Positions 1 through 9,128 of a stretch of DNA of 64,000 nucleotides are shown here, piece after piece. The translations under genes were made by a program, and so were the position numbers. Within the stretch, counting starts at the first letter, position 1, and each line of letters starts with the position of its first letter. Source of the DNA: Serinicoccus hydrothermalis. Its GTDB lineage: Bacteria; Actinomycetota; Actinomycetes; Actinomycetales; Dermatophilaceae. Location of the stretch: assembly GCF_001685415.1 (NCBI RefSeq), contig NZ_CP014989.1, forward strand, positions 682,001 to 746,000. Direction: 5' to 3'. Under the pieces are notes generated by a model that worked only from the letters and a program-made list of their open reading frames with translations, was not told the DNA's origin and did no database searches.

Positions 1-2
1 TC

Positions 3-1097
3 GCCGAGGACCACCCGGCCCGGGTCCACCCCGACTGGGTCGTCCCCTACGGCGGCAAGCTCTACTACGACCCGGGTGTCCCCGCGGTCCGCGAGCACAC
101 CACCGCCGTCATCATGGAGGCGGTCGAGCGCTACGACATCGACGGCGTCCACTTCGACGACTACTTCTACCCCTACCCCGTCGCCGGCGAGGACTTCCCC
201 GACGACGACAGCTTCGCCGCCTACGGCGACGGCTTCAGCGACCGCGGCGACTGGCGCCGCGACAACGTCAACCAGCTCATCGAGGGCCTGCACCAGCAGA
301 TCGAGGCGGCCAAGCCGCACGTCGCCTTCGGCGTCAGCCCATTCGCCGTCTGGCGCAACGCCGGCACCGACCCGGAGGGCTCGGACACCACCGCCGGCGC
401 CCAGACCTACGACGACCTGTATGCCGACACCCGCCTGTGGGTGCAGCAGGAGTGGCTCGACTACGTGCTCCCGCAGGTCTACTGGGCGATCGGCTTCGAG
501 CCCGCGGCCTACGACGTGCTCGTCCCCTGGTGGAGCGATCAGGTCGAGGGCACCGACGTGGCGCTGTGGATCGGGCAGGCGACCTACAAGGTCGGCACCT
601 CCACCCAGAGCCCGGAGTGGTCCGACCCGCAGGAGATGGTCCGCCACCTCGACCTCAACGAGCAGTACCCCCAGGTCACCGGCGACGTCTACTTCTCGGC
701 CAAGGACGTCCGGGCCAACCGGCTGGACCACTGGCCGCTGCTGCAGCAGGCGCACTACGCCAACCCGGCGCTGCCGCCCGCGCTCCACCCCGGCACCACC
801 GAGGAGGTGGCCGCCCCCACCCAGCTGCGCACCGCACGCGCCGCGGAGGGCACCCGCCTGTCCTGGTCGCACGCGGGCGAGGACGCCGGCTTCGCCGTCT
901 ACCGGGTCGACGACGCCCGCGGCCCCGGCCGCGTGGACTGCGACGACCTCAACGCCGACACCCTCGTCGCCGTGCTCGGCGACGGCGACACCGACTGGGT
1001 CGACCCCGACGGCGACAAGCACGACGTCTACGTCGTCACCGCCCTGTCGACCGACAACACCCAGTCCCCCGCCTCCAAGCCGAGGCGCGGCCGGTGA
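3..1097 (+). CDS. Glycosyl-hydrolase-like 10 (GHL10/YngK-DigH type) protein, 5' truncated
   Basis: The reading frame is open from the first bases, so the N-terminus lies outside the window. The visible part carries the GHL10 signature GVHFDDYFYPYP and continues through a TIM-barrel-like segment (VYWAIGFEP, ALWIGQATYKVG). From about residue 265 a C-terminal Fn3-like segment follows. Family knowledge: GHL10 proteins include E. coli DigH, which cleaves denuded peptidoglycan strands. A secreted glycosidase is therefore likely, but the signal peptide cannot be seen. It overlaps the next gene by 4 nt and heads an operon with an ABC importer, NagZ-like and NagA-like genes. Substrate is inferred from context only. 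Confidence 0.85.
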   Translation, partial: AEDHPARVHPDWVVPYGGKLYYDPGVPAVREHTTAVIMEAVERYDIDGVHFDDYFYPYPVAGEDFPDDDSFAAYGDGFSDRGDWRRDNVNQLIEGLHQQIEAAKPHVAFGVSPFAVWRNAGTDPEGSDTTAGAQTYDDLYADTRLWVQQEWLDYVLPQVYWAIGFEPAAYDVLVPWWSDQVEGTDVALWIGQATYKVGTSTQSPEWSDPQEMVRHLDLNEQYPQVTGDVYFSAKDVRANRLDHWPLLQQAHYANPALPPALHPGTTEEVAAPTQLRTARAAEGTRLSWSHAGEDAGFAVYRVDDARGPGRVDCDDLNADTLVAVLGDGDTDWVDPDGDKHDVYVVTALSTDNTQSPASKPRRGR

Positions 1098-1873
1098 GCG
1101 CCGAGGCGACGACGAGCGACGCCGCCCCCGCCGCGGGGCTCGCGGCCGGCGCCCGCGTGGGCAAGGCCGAGGTGGTCCGACAGCGGCTCGAGGACCTCAT
1201 CGCCCCCATGAGCCCGGGCGAGCCGCTGCCCGCCGAGCGCGACCTCGCCGCCGAGCTCGGCGTCGCCCGGATGACGCTGCGCCGTGCGGTCGAGTCCCTC
1301 GTCGCCGACCACCGGCTCATCCGCCGGCCCGGCGCGGGCACCTTCGTCGCCCCGGCGCGCGTCGACCAGCAGCTGTCCGCCACCTCCTTCTCCACCGACA
1401 TGCGCTCGCGCGGGATGGCACCGGGCGCGCATACCGTGTGGGCGCGGGAGCAGCCGGCCGGGATGATGCTCGGCTCCGTGCTCGGGATCGAGCCGACCGC
1501 GAGCCTCGTCCACGTGCGGCGCGTGCGGACCGCCGACGGCGAGCCGATGGCCCTGGAGGACCTGCACGTCCCCGGCGACCTCGTGCCCGGGCTCACCGGC
1601 GCCGACCTCGAGGACTCCTCCTTCTACCAGCTGCTCGAGTCCCGCTACAGCCTGACGATCACCGCCGCGACCCAGACCATCGAGCCGCACCTGATCACCG
1701 CCGAGGAGTCCGAGCAGCTCGCCACCGACCCCGGCTCCCTGGCCTTCCTCTTCGAGCGGACCTCACGCGTCGCCGACGGGCGCGTCACCGAGTTCGTCCG
1801 CTCGGTCTACCGCGGCGACCGCTACCGCATCCTCGTCGACATCTTCCCCACCTCCACCGGCGAGCGCCGGTGA
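1094..1873 (+). CDS. GntR/HutC-family transcriptional regulator (UTRA effector domain)
   Basis: This 259-residue protein starts at a GTG overlapping the upstream stop (GTGA). It has an N-terminal winged helix-turn-helix (PLPAERDLAAELGVARMTLR, then RRPGAGTFV) and a C-terminal UTRA ligand-binding domain containing LVHVRRVRTADGEPMALED. UTRA regulators commonly sense phosphosugars; those beside amino-sugar importers (DasR, NagR) respond to GlcNAc-6-P or GlcN-6-P. Its place inside the operon suggests that it controls the importer and hydrolase genes. No clear DasR-type operator was recognised. Longer upstream reading frames overlap the glycosidase gene and are ignored. Confidence 0.88.
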   Translation: MSAEATTSDAAPAAGLAAGARVGKAEVVRQRLEDLIAPMSPGEPLPAERDLAAELGVARMTLRRAVESLVADHRLIRRPGAGTFVAPARVDQQLSATSFSTDMRSRGMAPGAHTVWAREQPAGMMLGSVLGIEPTASLVHVRRVRTADGEPMALEDLHVPGDLVPGLTGADLEDSSFYQLLESRYSLTITAATQTIEPHLITAEESEQLATDPGSLAFLFERTSRVADGRVTEFVRSVYRGDRYRILVDIFPTSTGERR

Positions 1874-1913
1874 CCCCACCCCGCCCCAGCGGCACCCCTC
1901 GAAAGGACACACC

Positions 1914-3209
1914 ATGAAGAGCACATCCCGCGCCCTGCTCGCGCTGGCGGCCGCCGGCGCGCTCACCCTGTCCGCCTGCGGCGACGACTCCGGCTCCGGC
2001 TCGGGCGGCGACGGCGGCGGCGACGCCTCGGGCGAGACGCTGACCGTCTGGATCATGGAGGGCACCAACCCCGACCCGACCGCCTTCTTCGACGAGGTGA
2101 GCACCGCCTTCGAGGACGAGACCGGCGCCACCCTCGACATCCAGTTCGTCCCGTGGGCCTCGGCGCACGACAAGTTCACCAACTCCATCGCCGGCGGCAC
2201 CGGCCCGGACGTCGCGGAGGTGGGCACCACCTGGACCCCCGAGTTCGGCGACGCGGGCGCGCTCATGGACCTCTCCGGCCACATCGAGGAGGCCGGGCTC
2301 GGCGACGCCTACGTCGGCAGCGTGCTCGACGCCGGCACCTACGACGACGCCGTCTACGGCGCGCCCTGGTATGCCGGTGTCCGCTCGATCATCTACCGCA
2401 CCGACCTGCTCGAGGAGGCGGGCGTCGAGCCGCCCACGACCTGGGACGAGCTGGTCACGGTCGGCGAGGCGCTCAAGGAGTCCGACCCCGACCTCATCCC
2501 CTTCCCGGTGCCCAACTCGACGCACACGACGACCCCCTTCATCTGGGGCGCCGGCGGCGAGGTCGCGGTGCAGGACGGCGACACCTGGACCTCCGGTCTG
2601 GACTCGCCGGAGTCGGAGGAGGGCCTCACCTTCCTGGAGAGCCTGGCCGGCGAGCACGACCTGTCCACCCCGGCGGCCAGCACCTGGAACGAAGCGGACA
2701 CCCGCGACGCCTTCGCCCGCGGCGAGGCCGGCATGATCATCAGCGGCTCCTGGACGCCGAAGTCGATCATCGAGGCCAACCCTGACCTCGAGGGCAAGCT
2801 CGGCGTCGTCCCGATCCCCGGCCCGGACGGCGGCATGTCGCCCTCCTTCGCCGGCGGCTCCCACCTGTCGGTCTTCGAGACGACCGACAACGAGGACCTC
2901 GCCTGGACCTTCGTGCAGATGATGACCACCGGTGAGTTCGCCCAGAAGTGGGGCGACCAGACCGGCTTCTTCCCGGCGACCACCGACCTGCTGACCCAGC
3001 TCGAGGAGGCCGACGACCCGCTCGTGGCCCCCTTCGCCCAGCAGATGGTCGACGGCAGCGCCACCCTGCCGGTCACCCCGCTGTGGGGCCAGGTCGAGGG
3101 CGCGCAGACGATCCCGGCGATGATGGAGTCCATCCTGGGCGGCAAGGCCAGCGTCGACGACGCCGCCACCACCGCCTCGGACGAGATGAACGAGATCTTC
3201 GGCTCGTGA
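1914..3209 (+). CDS. ABC transporter sugar-binding lipoprotein (family 1 extracellular solute-binding protein)
   Basis: A 431-residue precursor with a lipoprotein signal peptide: a basic start (MKSTSR), a hydrophobic core and the lipobox LSAC, with lipidation expected on Cys22, then a Ser/Gly-rich linker. The mature part has sugar-binding-protein features such as LTVWIMEG near the N-terminus and a GMIISGSW segment. GAAAGGA lies just upstream of the ATG. The permease genes follow with a 4-nt overlap. NagZ and NagA downstream make GlcNAc-containing mono- or disaccharides the probable cargo, but the ligand cannot be read from sequence. No ATPase gene is present, so a shared MsiK-like ATPase probably energises it. 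Confidence 0.88.
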   Translation: MKSTSRALLALAAAGALTLSACGDDSGSGSGGDGGGDASGETLTVWIMEGTNPDPTAFFDEVSTAFEDETGATLDIQFVPWASAHDKFTNSIAGGTGPDVAEVGTTWTPEFGDAGALMDLSGHIEEAGLGDAYVGSVLDAGTYDDAVYGAPWYAGVRSIIYRTDLLEEAGVEPPTTWDELVTVGEALKESDPDLIPFPVPNSTHTTTPFIWGAGGEVAVQDGDTWTSGLDSPESEEGLTFLESLAGEHDLSTPAASTWNEADTRDAFARGEAGMIISGSWTPKSIIEANPDLEGKLGVVPIPGPDGGMSPSFAGGSHLSVFETTDNEDLAWTFVQMMTTGEFAQKWGDQTGFFPATTDLLTQLEEADDPLVAPFAQQMVDGSATLPVTPLWGQVEGAQTIPAMMESILGGKASVDDAATTASDEMNEIFGS

Positions 3210-4111
3210 GCTCGCCCGCCCTGGGGTCGGCGCGGCGGCCGTGGCTGCTGCTCGCGCCGACCCTGGCCGTCATCGGCATCCTGCTGCTGTGGCCCATGGT
3301 CCGGGTGGGCATCCTGTCCTTCCAGGACTTCGGCCTGCGCGAGCTGGTCCGCGGCGGCGCCGAGTTCGTGGCCTTCGACAACTACCGCGACGTCCTCACC
3401 GACGAGCGGCTGTGGAAGGTCGCCCTGCCCAACACCGTCGTCTTCGCGCTGGTCTGCGTCGTCCTGACGGTGCTCGTCGGCACCCTCGTCGCGCTGCTGC
3501 TGCACCGGCTCTCGCCCGGCTGGCGGGCGCTGGTGACGATGTCGGTCATGGCCGCCTGGGCCGTCCCCGCCGTGACCGGGACGTATGTCTGGGTCTACCT
3601 CTTCGACGCCCGCGCCGGCTTCCTCACCGGGCTGCTCGGCCAGCTCGGTCTCGTGGACGTCGCCACGCAGAACCTCTTCACCGAGCGCGGCTGGTTCTAC
3701 GCCATCGCCACCCTCAACGTCGTCCACCACGGCTTCCCCTTCGTCGCGGTCACCGTGCTGGCCGGGCTCCTGACGATCCCCTCCGAGCTGCCCGAGGCGG
3801 CGATGATCGACGGCGCCAACGGCTGGCAGCGCTTCTGGCACGTCACGGTGCCGATGCTCAAGCCGGTCTTCGCGATCGTCACGATCCTGTCGACGATCTG
3901 GGACTTCAAGGTGTTCACCCAGATCTACCTCATGCCCGGCGGCGACGGCTCCAACCGTGAGGTGCTCAACCTGGGCACCTGGAGCTACATCACCGCGATG
4001 TCGCAGAACAAGTTCGGCCTCGGCGCCGCCATCGCGGTGCTGCTGACGCTGCTGCTGCTCGTCATCACCGCGGTCTACCTGCGCACCCTGTTCAAGGAGG
4101 AGGAGCTGTGA
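3206..4111 (+). CDS. ABC sugar transporter permease (MalF/DasB type)
   Basis: The 301-residue inner-membrane permease begins at a GTG overlapping the previous stop (GTGA) and has about six hydrophobic segments. The cytoplasmic coupling motif EAAMIDGANGWQRFWHVTVP near residues 190-210 is the classic EAA loop of carbohydrate importers. It pairs with the next gene as the transmembrane heterodimer for the upstream binding protein. An in-frame extension upstream lies wholly within the binding-protein gene and is rejected. Confidence 0.92.
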   Translation: MSSPALGSARRPWLLLAPTLAVIGILLLWPMVRVGILSFQDFGLRELVRGGAEFVAFDNYRDVLTDERLWKVALPNTVVFALVCVVLTVLVGTLVALLLHRLSPGWRALVTMSVMAAWAVPAVTGTYVWVYLFDARAGFLTGLLGQLGLVDVATQNLFTERGWFYAIATLNVVHHGFPFVAVTVLAGLLTIPSELPEAAMIDGANGWQRFWHVTVPMLKPVFAIVTILSTIWDFKVFTQIYLMPGGDGSNREVLNLGTWSYITAMSQNKFGLGAAIAVLLTLLLLVITAVYLRTLFKEEEL

Positions 4112-4929
4112 GGCGCCTGCTCGGACGCAGCGGGCTGGTGCTGGCCAGCCTCGTGGTCGTCGTCTTCAGCATCTTCCCGGTCTTCGTCATGCTCGGCACC
4201 GCCGTCGACCCGGCCGCCAACGCGGGCGGGCGCGGGGTCATACCCGCCGGCATCTCGTTAGAGCACTTCGCCCGGATCTTCACCCAGACCCGCTTCCCGG
4301 ACTACCTGCTCAACTCGCTCATCGTCGCCGTCGTGACCGTCGTCGCGAGCGGGCTGCTCGCGCTCTTCGCCGCGGTCGCCGTGGCGCGCTTCCGCTTCTC
4401 CGGGCGCACCAAGATCCTCATGATGATCCTCATCGTGCAGATGGTGCCGATGGAGGCGCTCGTCATCCCGCTCTTCCTGCAGGCCAAGACCCTGGGGCTG
4501 CTCAACAGCCTGCTCGGGCTGTCGGTGGTCTACATCGCCTTCAGCCTCTCCTTCGCGATCTGGACGCTGCGCGGCTTCGTGGCGGCGGTCCCGGTCGAGC
4601 TGGAGGAGGCGGCCTACCTCGACGGCGCGAGCTGGTGGCAGATGTTCTGGAAGGTGCTCTTCCCGCTCGTCGCCCCCGGGCTCGTCGCGGTGAGCGTCTT
4701 CAGCTTCATCCTGGCGTGGAACGAGTTCATCTTCGCGCTCACCTTCATGGCGGACGACGACATGTATACCGCCGCCGTCGGCCTGCGCACCTTCTTCACC
4801 CGCAGCGGCACCGACTGGGGCGCGGTCATGGCCGCGAGCTCGGTCATCACGGTGCCGGTGATGATCTTCTTCGTCGCCGTGCAGTCCCGGCTGTCCGGCG
4901 GCCTCATGGCAGGAGCGACCAAGGGATGA
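4108..4929 (+). CDS. ABC sugar transporter permease (MalG/DasC type)
   Basis: A 273-residue permease starting at a GTG that overlaps the stop of the first permease. Six predicted membrane segments and the EAA-loop sequence EEAAYLDGASWWQMFWKVLF (about residues 170-189) mark it as the second permease subunit. The conserved WNEF/FALTFM stretch follows in the last third. It ends in an ATGA overlap with the GH3 gene, so translational coupling along the operon is likely. Confidence 0.92.
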   Translation: MRRLLGRSGLVLASLVVVVFSIFPVFVMLGTAVDPAANAGGRGVIPAGISLEHFARIFTQTRFPDYLLNSLIVAVVTVVASGLLALFAAVAVARFRFSGRTKILMMILIVQMVPMEALVIPLFLQAKTLGLLNSLLGLSVVYIAFSLSFAIWTLRGFVAAVPVELEEAAYLDGASWWQMFWKVLFPLVAPGLVAVSVFSFILAWNEFIFALTFMADDDMYTAAVGLRTFFTRSGTDWGAVMAASSVITVPVMIFFVAVQSRLSGGLMAGATKG

Positions 4930-6404
4930 ACCAGACCGACCTCCCCGCCGAGGACCTGCGGCGGGACGCGCTCGGCGTGCTCGCGCCCGGCTTCGTCGGC
5001 ACCACGCCGCCGCCCTGGCTGGAGCAGCTGCTCGACGAGGGCCTGGGCGGGGTATGGCTCTTCGGTCACAACGTCGAGGACGAGAAACAGGTGCGGGCGC
5101 TCACCGGCGCCGTCCACGCCCGCCGCGCCGAGGCGCTGGTGTGCGCCGACGAGGAGGGCGGCACCGTCACCCGCCTTCACCACGCCGAGGGCTCGCCCTG
5201 GCCGGGTGCCTGGGCGCTCGGGGTCGTCGACGACGCGGAGGCGACGCGGACGGTATACCGGTGGCTGGGCGAGCAGCTCGCCGCGGCCGGGATCGACCTC
5301 ACCGCGGCGCCCGACGCCGACGTCAACACCGAGCCGGAGAACCCGGTCATCGGGGTGCGCTCGTTCGGCCCGGACCCCGACCTGGTCGCCCGGCACGTCG
5401 TCGCGGCGGTGGAGGGGCTGGCGGACGCGGGTGTCCTGTCCTGCGCCAAGCACTTCCCCGGCCACGGGTCGACGACCCTCGACTCCCACCTCGACCTGCC
5501 CGTGCTCGACGTCGACGCGCAGACGCTTGCGGACCGTGAGCTGGTGCCCTTCGCCGCGGCGGCCCGGGCGGGTGCCGACGCCGTGATGACCGGGCACCTC
5601 GTCGTGCCCGGGCACGGCGACCTGCCGGCGACGCTCAACCCGTCGGTGCTGCGGGTGCTCCGGGAGGAGCTCGGCTTCTCCGGGGTGGTGTGCACCGACG
5701 CGCTGGACATGAAGGCGGTGGCCGACCGCTACGGCCGGGAGCGCAGCGCGGTGCTCGCCCTCGTCGCCGGGGCCGACCTGCTGTGCATCGGCAACCCGGT
5801 CTTCCCCGGTGACTACGACGCTGCCGCCGACACCGCGCGCCTGGTCGACGCGGTCGTGACCGCGGTCCGCGACGGCGAGCTGCCGGTCGAGCGGCTGCGC
5901 GAGGCCGCCGGCCGGGTCCGCGACATGGGCGCACGGCACGCCGCCCGCCGCGCGGACCGGGGCGACGGTATGCCCCATCCCGGGGCAGACGACGCGGGGC
6001 TGACCGTCGCGGCGCGGGCTGTGTCGGCGACCGGCGAGGGCGCCGACCTCACCGGCGCCGAGGTGGTCGCGCTGAGCACCAAGGGCAACATCGCGAGCGG
6101 GGCGCGCCAGGAGGTCGTGAGCCGGGCGGTCGCCGAGGTCCTCGAAGGCGAAACCGGCGGGGTGGCAGACGTGACCGCGGGGACCGACCGTGGTCCACTT
6201 GTCCTCGTGAGCGACGACCACAGCCAGTGGGACGACCCCGCGATCCGCGCACTCCTGCGCCGGGCCGACGCACTTGTGCACACCGGCATCCGTGAGCTGC
6301 CCGCCGACCTGGCCCTCCCCCGCGTCGTGCGGACCTTCGGCGGCGGCCACGCCAGCGCCCTGGCCGGGGCGCATACCCTGCGGGGCGCCGGGGGTGAGCG
6401 GTGA
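4926..6404 (+). CDS. nagZ: Glycoside hydrolase family 3 beta-N-acetylhexosaminidase (NagZ-like)
   Basis: A 492-residue protein with no signal peptide, so it is probably cytoplasmic. It shows the NagZ signature KHFPGHGST (residues 175-183) followed by the catalytic Asp186-x-His188 acid/base dyad, and the nucleophile Asp258 in FSGVVCTDALDMKAV. Known NagZ enzymes remove non-reducing GlcNAc from chito-oligosaccharides or GlcNAc-(anhydro)MurNAc disaccharides. Its position after the sugar importer suggests that it cleaves the imported sugar, and NagA follows with a 4-nt overlap. The roughly 120 residues after the barrel are less typical of the short proteobacterial NagZ and resemble a GH3 C-terminal alpha/beta domain. 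Confidence 0.9.
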   Translation: MNQTDLPAEDLRRDALGVLAPGFVGTTPPPWLEQLLDEGLGGVWLFGHNVEDEKQVRALTGAVHARRAEALVCADEEGGTVTRLHHAEGSPWPGAWALGVVDDAEATRTVYRWLGEQLAAAGIDLTAAPDADVNTEPENPVIGVRSFGPDPDLVARHVVAAVEGLADAGVLSCAKHFPGHGSTTLDSHLDLPVLDVDAQTLADRELVPFAAAARAGADAVMTGHLVVPGHGDLPATLNPSVLRVLREELGFSGVVCTDALDMKAVADRYGRERSAVLALVAGADLLCIGNPVFPGDYDAAADTARLVDAVVTAVRDGELPVERLREAAGRVRDMGARHAARRADRGDGMPHPGADDAGLTVAARAVSATGEGADLTGAEVVALSTKGNIASGARQEVVSRAVAEVLEGETGGVADVTAGTDRGPLVLVSDDHSQWDDPAIRALLRRADALVHTGIRELPADLALPRVVRTFGGGHASALAGAHTLRGAGGER

Positions 6405-7519
6405 GGCTGATCTCCGCGGAGCAGGTGCTCTGGCCCGACGGCACCCTCTCCGGCGGCTGGGTGCTGTGCGACGGGAGCCGGATCCTGCGGGTGGGGCGTG
6501 GCGCCCCCGGCGAGCCGGCGGACCGGCACACCGCCTTCCTCTCCCCCGGCTTCGTCGACATCCACTGCCACGGCGGCGGTGGGCACAGCTTCGCGACCCT
6601 CGACCCGGACGAGGTGAGCCGCGCGGCCCTGGCCCACCACCGCGCCGGCACGAGCACCGTCGTCGCCTCGCTGGTGTCCGCGGCCCCGGACACGCTGCTC
6701 GCCCAGGTGCGGGCGCTGGCGCCGCTGGTGCGCGGGCGCATGATCGCCGGGATCCACCTCGAGGGCCCGTGGCTCAACCCGGCCCGGCGCGGCGCGCACG
6801 ACCCCGCGGTGCTGCGGCACCCCGACCCGGCCGAGATCGACGCCGTGCTGGAGGCCGGTGGCGGGAGCATCTGCATGGTGACGATCGCGCCCGAGCTGCC
6901 CGGGAGCCTGGAGGCGATCCACCGGCTGGTGGGCGCCGGGGTGGTCGTGGCGGTCGGGCACACCGACGCCGACGCCGACCAGCTGCGCGCCGCGGTGGAC
7001 GCCGGCGCGGAGGTCGTCACCCACCTGTGCAACGCGATGCGCCCGATCCACCACCGGGACCCCGGCCCGGTCATCGCCGCGCTCGGCGACCCGCGCCTCA
7101 CCCTGGAGCTCATCGTCGACGGCGTGCACCTGCACGACGACGTCGTCGACCTGCTCCACCGCAGCTCGCGGGCGCGGATGGTGCTCATCAGCGACGCGAT
7201 GGCCGCGGCCGCCGCCGAGGACGGCCGCTACGCGCTGGGCTCGATGGAGGTCGACGTCGTGGACGGCGTCGCGCGCTCGGTCGACACCGGGAGCATCGCC
7301 GGGAGCACGCTCACCCTGAGCCGGGCCGTGCAGCGCGCCGTCGGCGCCGGGCTCGCCCCCGAGGACGCCCTCGTGGCCGCCAGCAGCGACCCGGCGCGCA
7401 CCCTCGGGCTCGACGCCGGGAAGATCACCGTCGGCGGCCGCGCCGACCTCGTCGGGCTCGACGCCGACCTCGAGACCCGGCTGGTCGTCCGGGGCGGGGA
7501 GATCCTGCACGACAGCTGA
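6401..7519 (+). CDS. nagA: N-acetylglucosamine-6-phosphate deacetylase
   Basis: A 372-residue amidohydrolase that converts GlcNAc-6-P to GlcN-6-P and acetate. Visible landmarks are the metal site His55-x-His57 in FVDIHCHGG, the Glu motif GIHLEGPW, downstream metal or substrate histidines in AVGHTDAD and VTHLCNAM, and the catalytic Asp in LISDAMA. Length matches the family. The GTG start overlaps the nagZ stop, so it is the last gene of the salvage operon. The next gene lies on the opposite strand after about 15 nt. Confidence 0.92.
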   Translation: MRLISAEQVLWPDGTLSGGWVLCDGSRILRVGRGAPGEPADRHTAFLSPGFVDIHCHGGGGHSFATLDPDEVSRAALAHHRAGTSTVVASLVSAAPDTLLAQVRALAPLVRGRMIAGIHLEGPWLNPARRGAHDPAVLRHPDPAEIDAVLEAGGGSICMVTIAPELPGSLEAIHRLVGAGVVVAVGHTDADADQLRAAVDAGAEVVTHLCNAMRPIHHRDPGPVIAALGDPRLTLELIVDGVHLHDDVVDLLHRSSRARMVLISDAMAAAAAEDGRYALGSMEVDVVDGVARSVDTGSIAGSTLTLSRAVQRAVGAGLAPEDALVAASSDPARTLGLDAGKITVGGRADLVGLDADLETRLVVRGGEILHDS

Positions 7520-7533
7520 CCGCCCTTGGGGGC

Positions 7534-8769
7534 TCACGGCGCGAGGTCGCGCCGCCTCCGCTCCAGGTGGGCGCGCTCGGCCTCGTTGCGGCACAGCCCC
7601 AGCGCCAGATCGAGCTCCGCCAGGGCGGCGTCGGCCCGGCCGCAGCGTGCGAGGAGCTCGGCGCGCACCGCGGGGACGCGGTGGCTGCCCGGCACGTCGA
7701 CACCGTCGAGCGCCTCCAGCCCGGCGGCCGGACCCCGCGCCTCGGCCACGGCGACGGCCCGCGCCAGCAACGCCGCCGGTCCCGGGTCGAGCCGGACCAG
7801 CTGGTCGTAGTGCCGCACCACGCGGTCCCACCGGGTCGTCGCGGCCGAGGTCGCGGTCGCGTGCTCGGCGGCGACGAGCGCCTGCAGCAGGTAGGTCGCC
7901 GCCCGGTCGGGCAGCTCGGCGTCCACCAGCGCGGGCGAGGTGAGCAGCCCCAGAGCCTCGTTGATCTCCCCCCGGTGCCAGCGGCCGCGGTCCTGCTCCC
8001 CCAGCAGCACGAGCCGTCCCTCGTCGTCGACCCGTGCGTCGCGCCGCGAGTGCTGCAGGAGCACCAGCGCCAGCAGCGCGCTGAGCGTCGGGTCCTCCGG
8101 CCGCAGGTCGCGCACCGTCCGGACCAGGCGCACCGCCTCGCCGGCGAGCGCGGGGCGCAGCAGGTCGGGGCCGCTGGCCGGGGCATACCCGGCGGTGAAG
8201 GCGAGGTATGCCGTCTGCGCCACCGTCGCGAGCCGGCCCGGCAGCGCGTCGCGGTCGGGGATGGCGAAGGGGATGCCGGCGGCGACGATCTTCCTCTTCG
8301 CCCGGGTGAGGCGGGCGGCCATCGTCGGCTCGGGGACGAGGAAGAGGCGGGCGATGTCGTGGGTGCTGACGCCGAGCACGAGCCGCAGCGCGAGGGCGCT
8401 CGCGGCCCCCGGAGCCAGCGCCGGGTGGGTGCACATGAGCACCAGCCGGAGCAGGTCGTCCTCGACGAGGCCGCCCGGGTCGGCCATCGCGGTGGGCGGC
8501 CGGCGGTCCAGGTCGGTGGCGACCAGGGCGTGGCGGCGGTGCGCCATGGTCTCGGCGCGGAGCCGGTCGACGACACGGCGGCGGGCCACCGTCTGCAGCC
8601 ACCCGGCGGGGTTGTCGGGCACGCCCTCCCCCGGCCAGCGCCGGGCGGCCGCCTCGACGGCGTCGGCGAGCGCGTCCTCGACGAGGTCGAGCCGGCGGAA
8701 GCGCGCGAGGAGCAGGGCCACGAGACGGCCCCACTCCTCGCGCACCACGCGGTTCAGCTCGTCGGGCAT
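7534..8769 (-). CDS. ECF-family RNA polymerase sigma factor with C-terminal TPR-like extension (ECF42 type, DUF6596)
   Basis: The 411-residue protein has sigma2 (VEDALADAVEAAARRWPGEG, then NPAGWLQTVARRR) and sigma4 (STHDIARLFLVPEPTMAARL) regions, followed by about 230 residues of helical, TPR-like sequence. This architecture is characteristic of the ECF42 group, which lacks a classical anti-sigma factor and is linked to DGPF/YCII proteins. Exactly two such genes lie immediately upstream on the same strand, so sigma activity is probably controlled through the C-terminal extension. Family knowledge supports this; the stimulus is unknown. Confidence 0.9.
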   Translation of the reverse strand: MPDELNRVVREEWGRLVALLLARFRRLDLVEDALADAVEAAARRWPGEGVPDNPAGWLQTVARRRVVDRLRAETMAHRRHALVATDLDRRPPTAMADPGGLVEDDLLRLVLMCTHPALAPGAASALALRLVLGVSTHDIARLFLVPEPTMAARLTRAKRKIVAAGIPFAIPDRDALPGRLATVAQTAYLAFTAGYAPASGPDLLRPALAGEAVRLVRTVRDLRPEDPTLSALLALVLLQHSRRDARVDDEGRLVLLGEQDRGRWHRGEINEALGLLTSPALVDAELPDRAATYLLQALVAAEHATATSAATTRWDRVVRHYDQLVRLDPGPAALLARAVAVAEARGPAAGLEALDGVDVPGSHRVPAVRAELLARCGRADAALAELDLALGLCRNEAERAHLERRRRDLAP

Positions 8770-8774
8770 ACCGG

Positions 8775-9128
8775 TCAGTAGGGGTCGACCACCGGGCTGA
8801 CCTGCATGTCGTAGGCCGGCAGCACGGTGAGCAGCTCCAGCACGACGTCCAGGTCGGGCGCCTCGAGCAGGTAGAAGCCGCCGAGCTGCTCGACCGCCTC
8901 GGCGTAGGGCCCGTCGGTGACGACGCGCTCGCCGCCGCGGGTGCGGACCGTGGTCGCCGTGTCGCCGGCACCCAGCGCCTCGCCGCCCAGGATCTCGACC
9001 CCGTCGCGGGCCTCGCAGGCGCGGCCGAACTCCTCGAACTGCTCGATCATCACCCCCTGCTCCTCCTGCGACATGCCGGACCAGGACGGGAGCTCGCCGT
9101 CGGCCATGAGCAGCACCAGGTACTTCAT
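8775..9128 (-). CDS. YCII/DGPF-domain protein 1
   Basis: A 117-residue YCII-fold (ferredoxin-like) protein beginning MKYLVLLMADG. It has the family motif VTDGPYAEAVEQLGGFYLLE, where DGPY is a variant of DGPF. Its ATG overlaps the stop of the next YCII gene, and the ECF sigma gene follows 5 nt downstream, so the three form one operon. Function is unknown; such proteins accompany ECF42 sigma factors in many actinobacteria. Confidence 0.88.
   Translation of the reverse strand: MKYLVLLMADGELPSWSGMSQEEQGVMIEQFEEFGRACEARDGVEILGGEALGAGDTATTVRTRGGERVVTDGPYAEAVEQLGGFYLLEAPDLDVVLELLTVLPAYDMQVSPVVDPY

Noticed and set aside
1874-1913. DasR-type operator between the GntR gene and the binding-protein gene
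   Set aside because: No ACTGGTCTAGACCAGT-like dyad in the 40-nt gap; only a ribosome-binding site is visible.
4614-6374. Minus-strand frame of about 590 codons opposite nagZ
   Set aside because: No domain pattern, and the GH3 motifs on the + strand are unambiguous.
5813-8971. Very long minus-strand frame (over 1000 codons) opposite nagZ, nagA and the sigma gene
   Set aside because: Low-complexity Arg/Pro/Ala-rich translation with no motifs; it is a shadow of GC-rich genes on the other strands.
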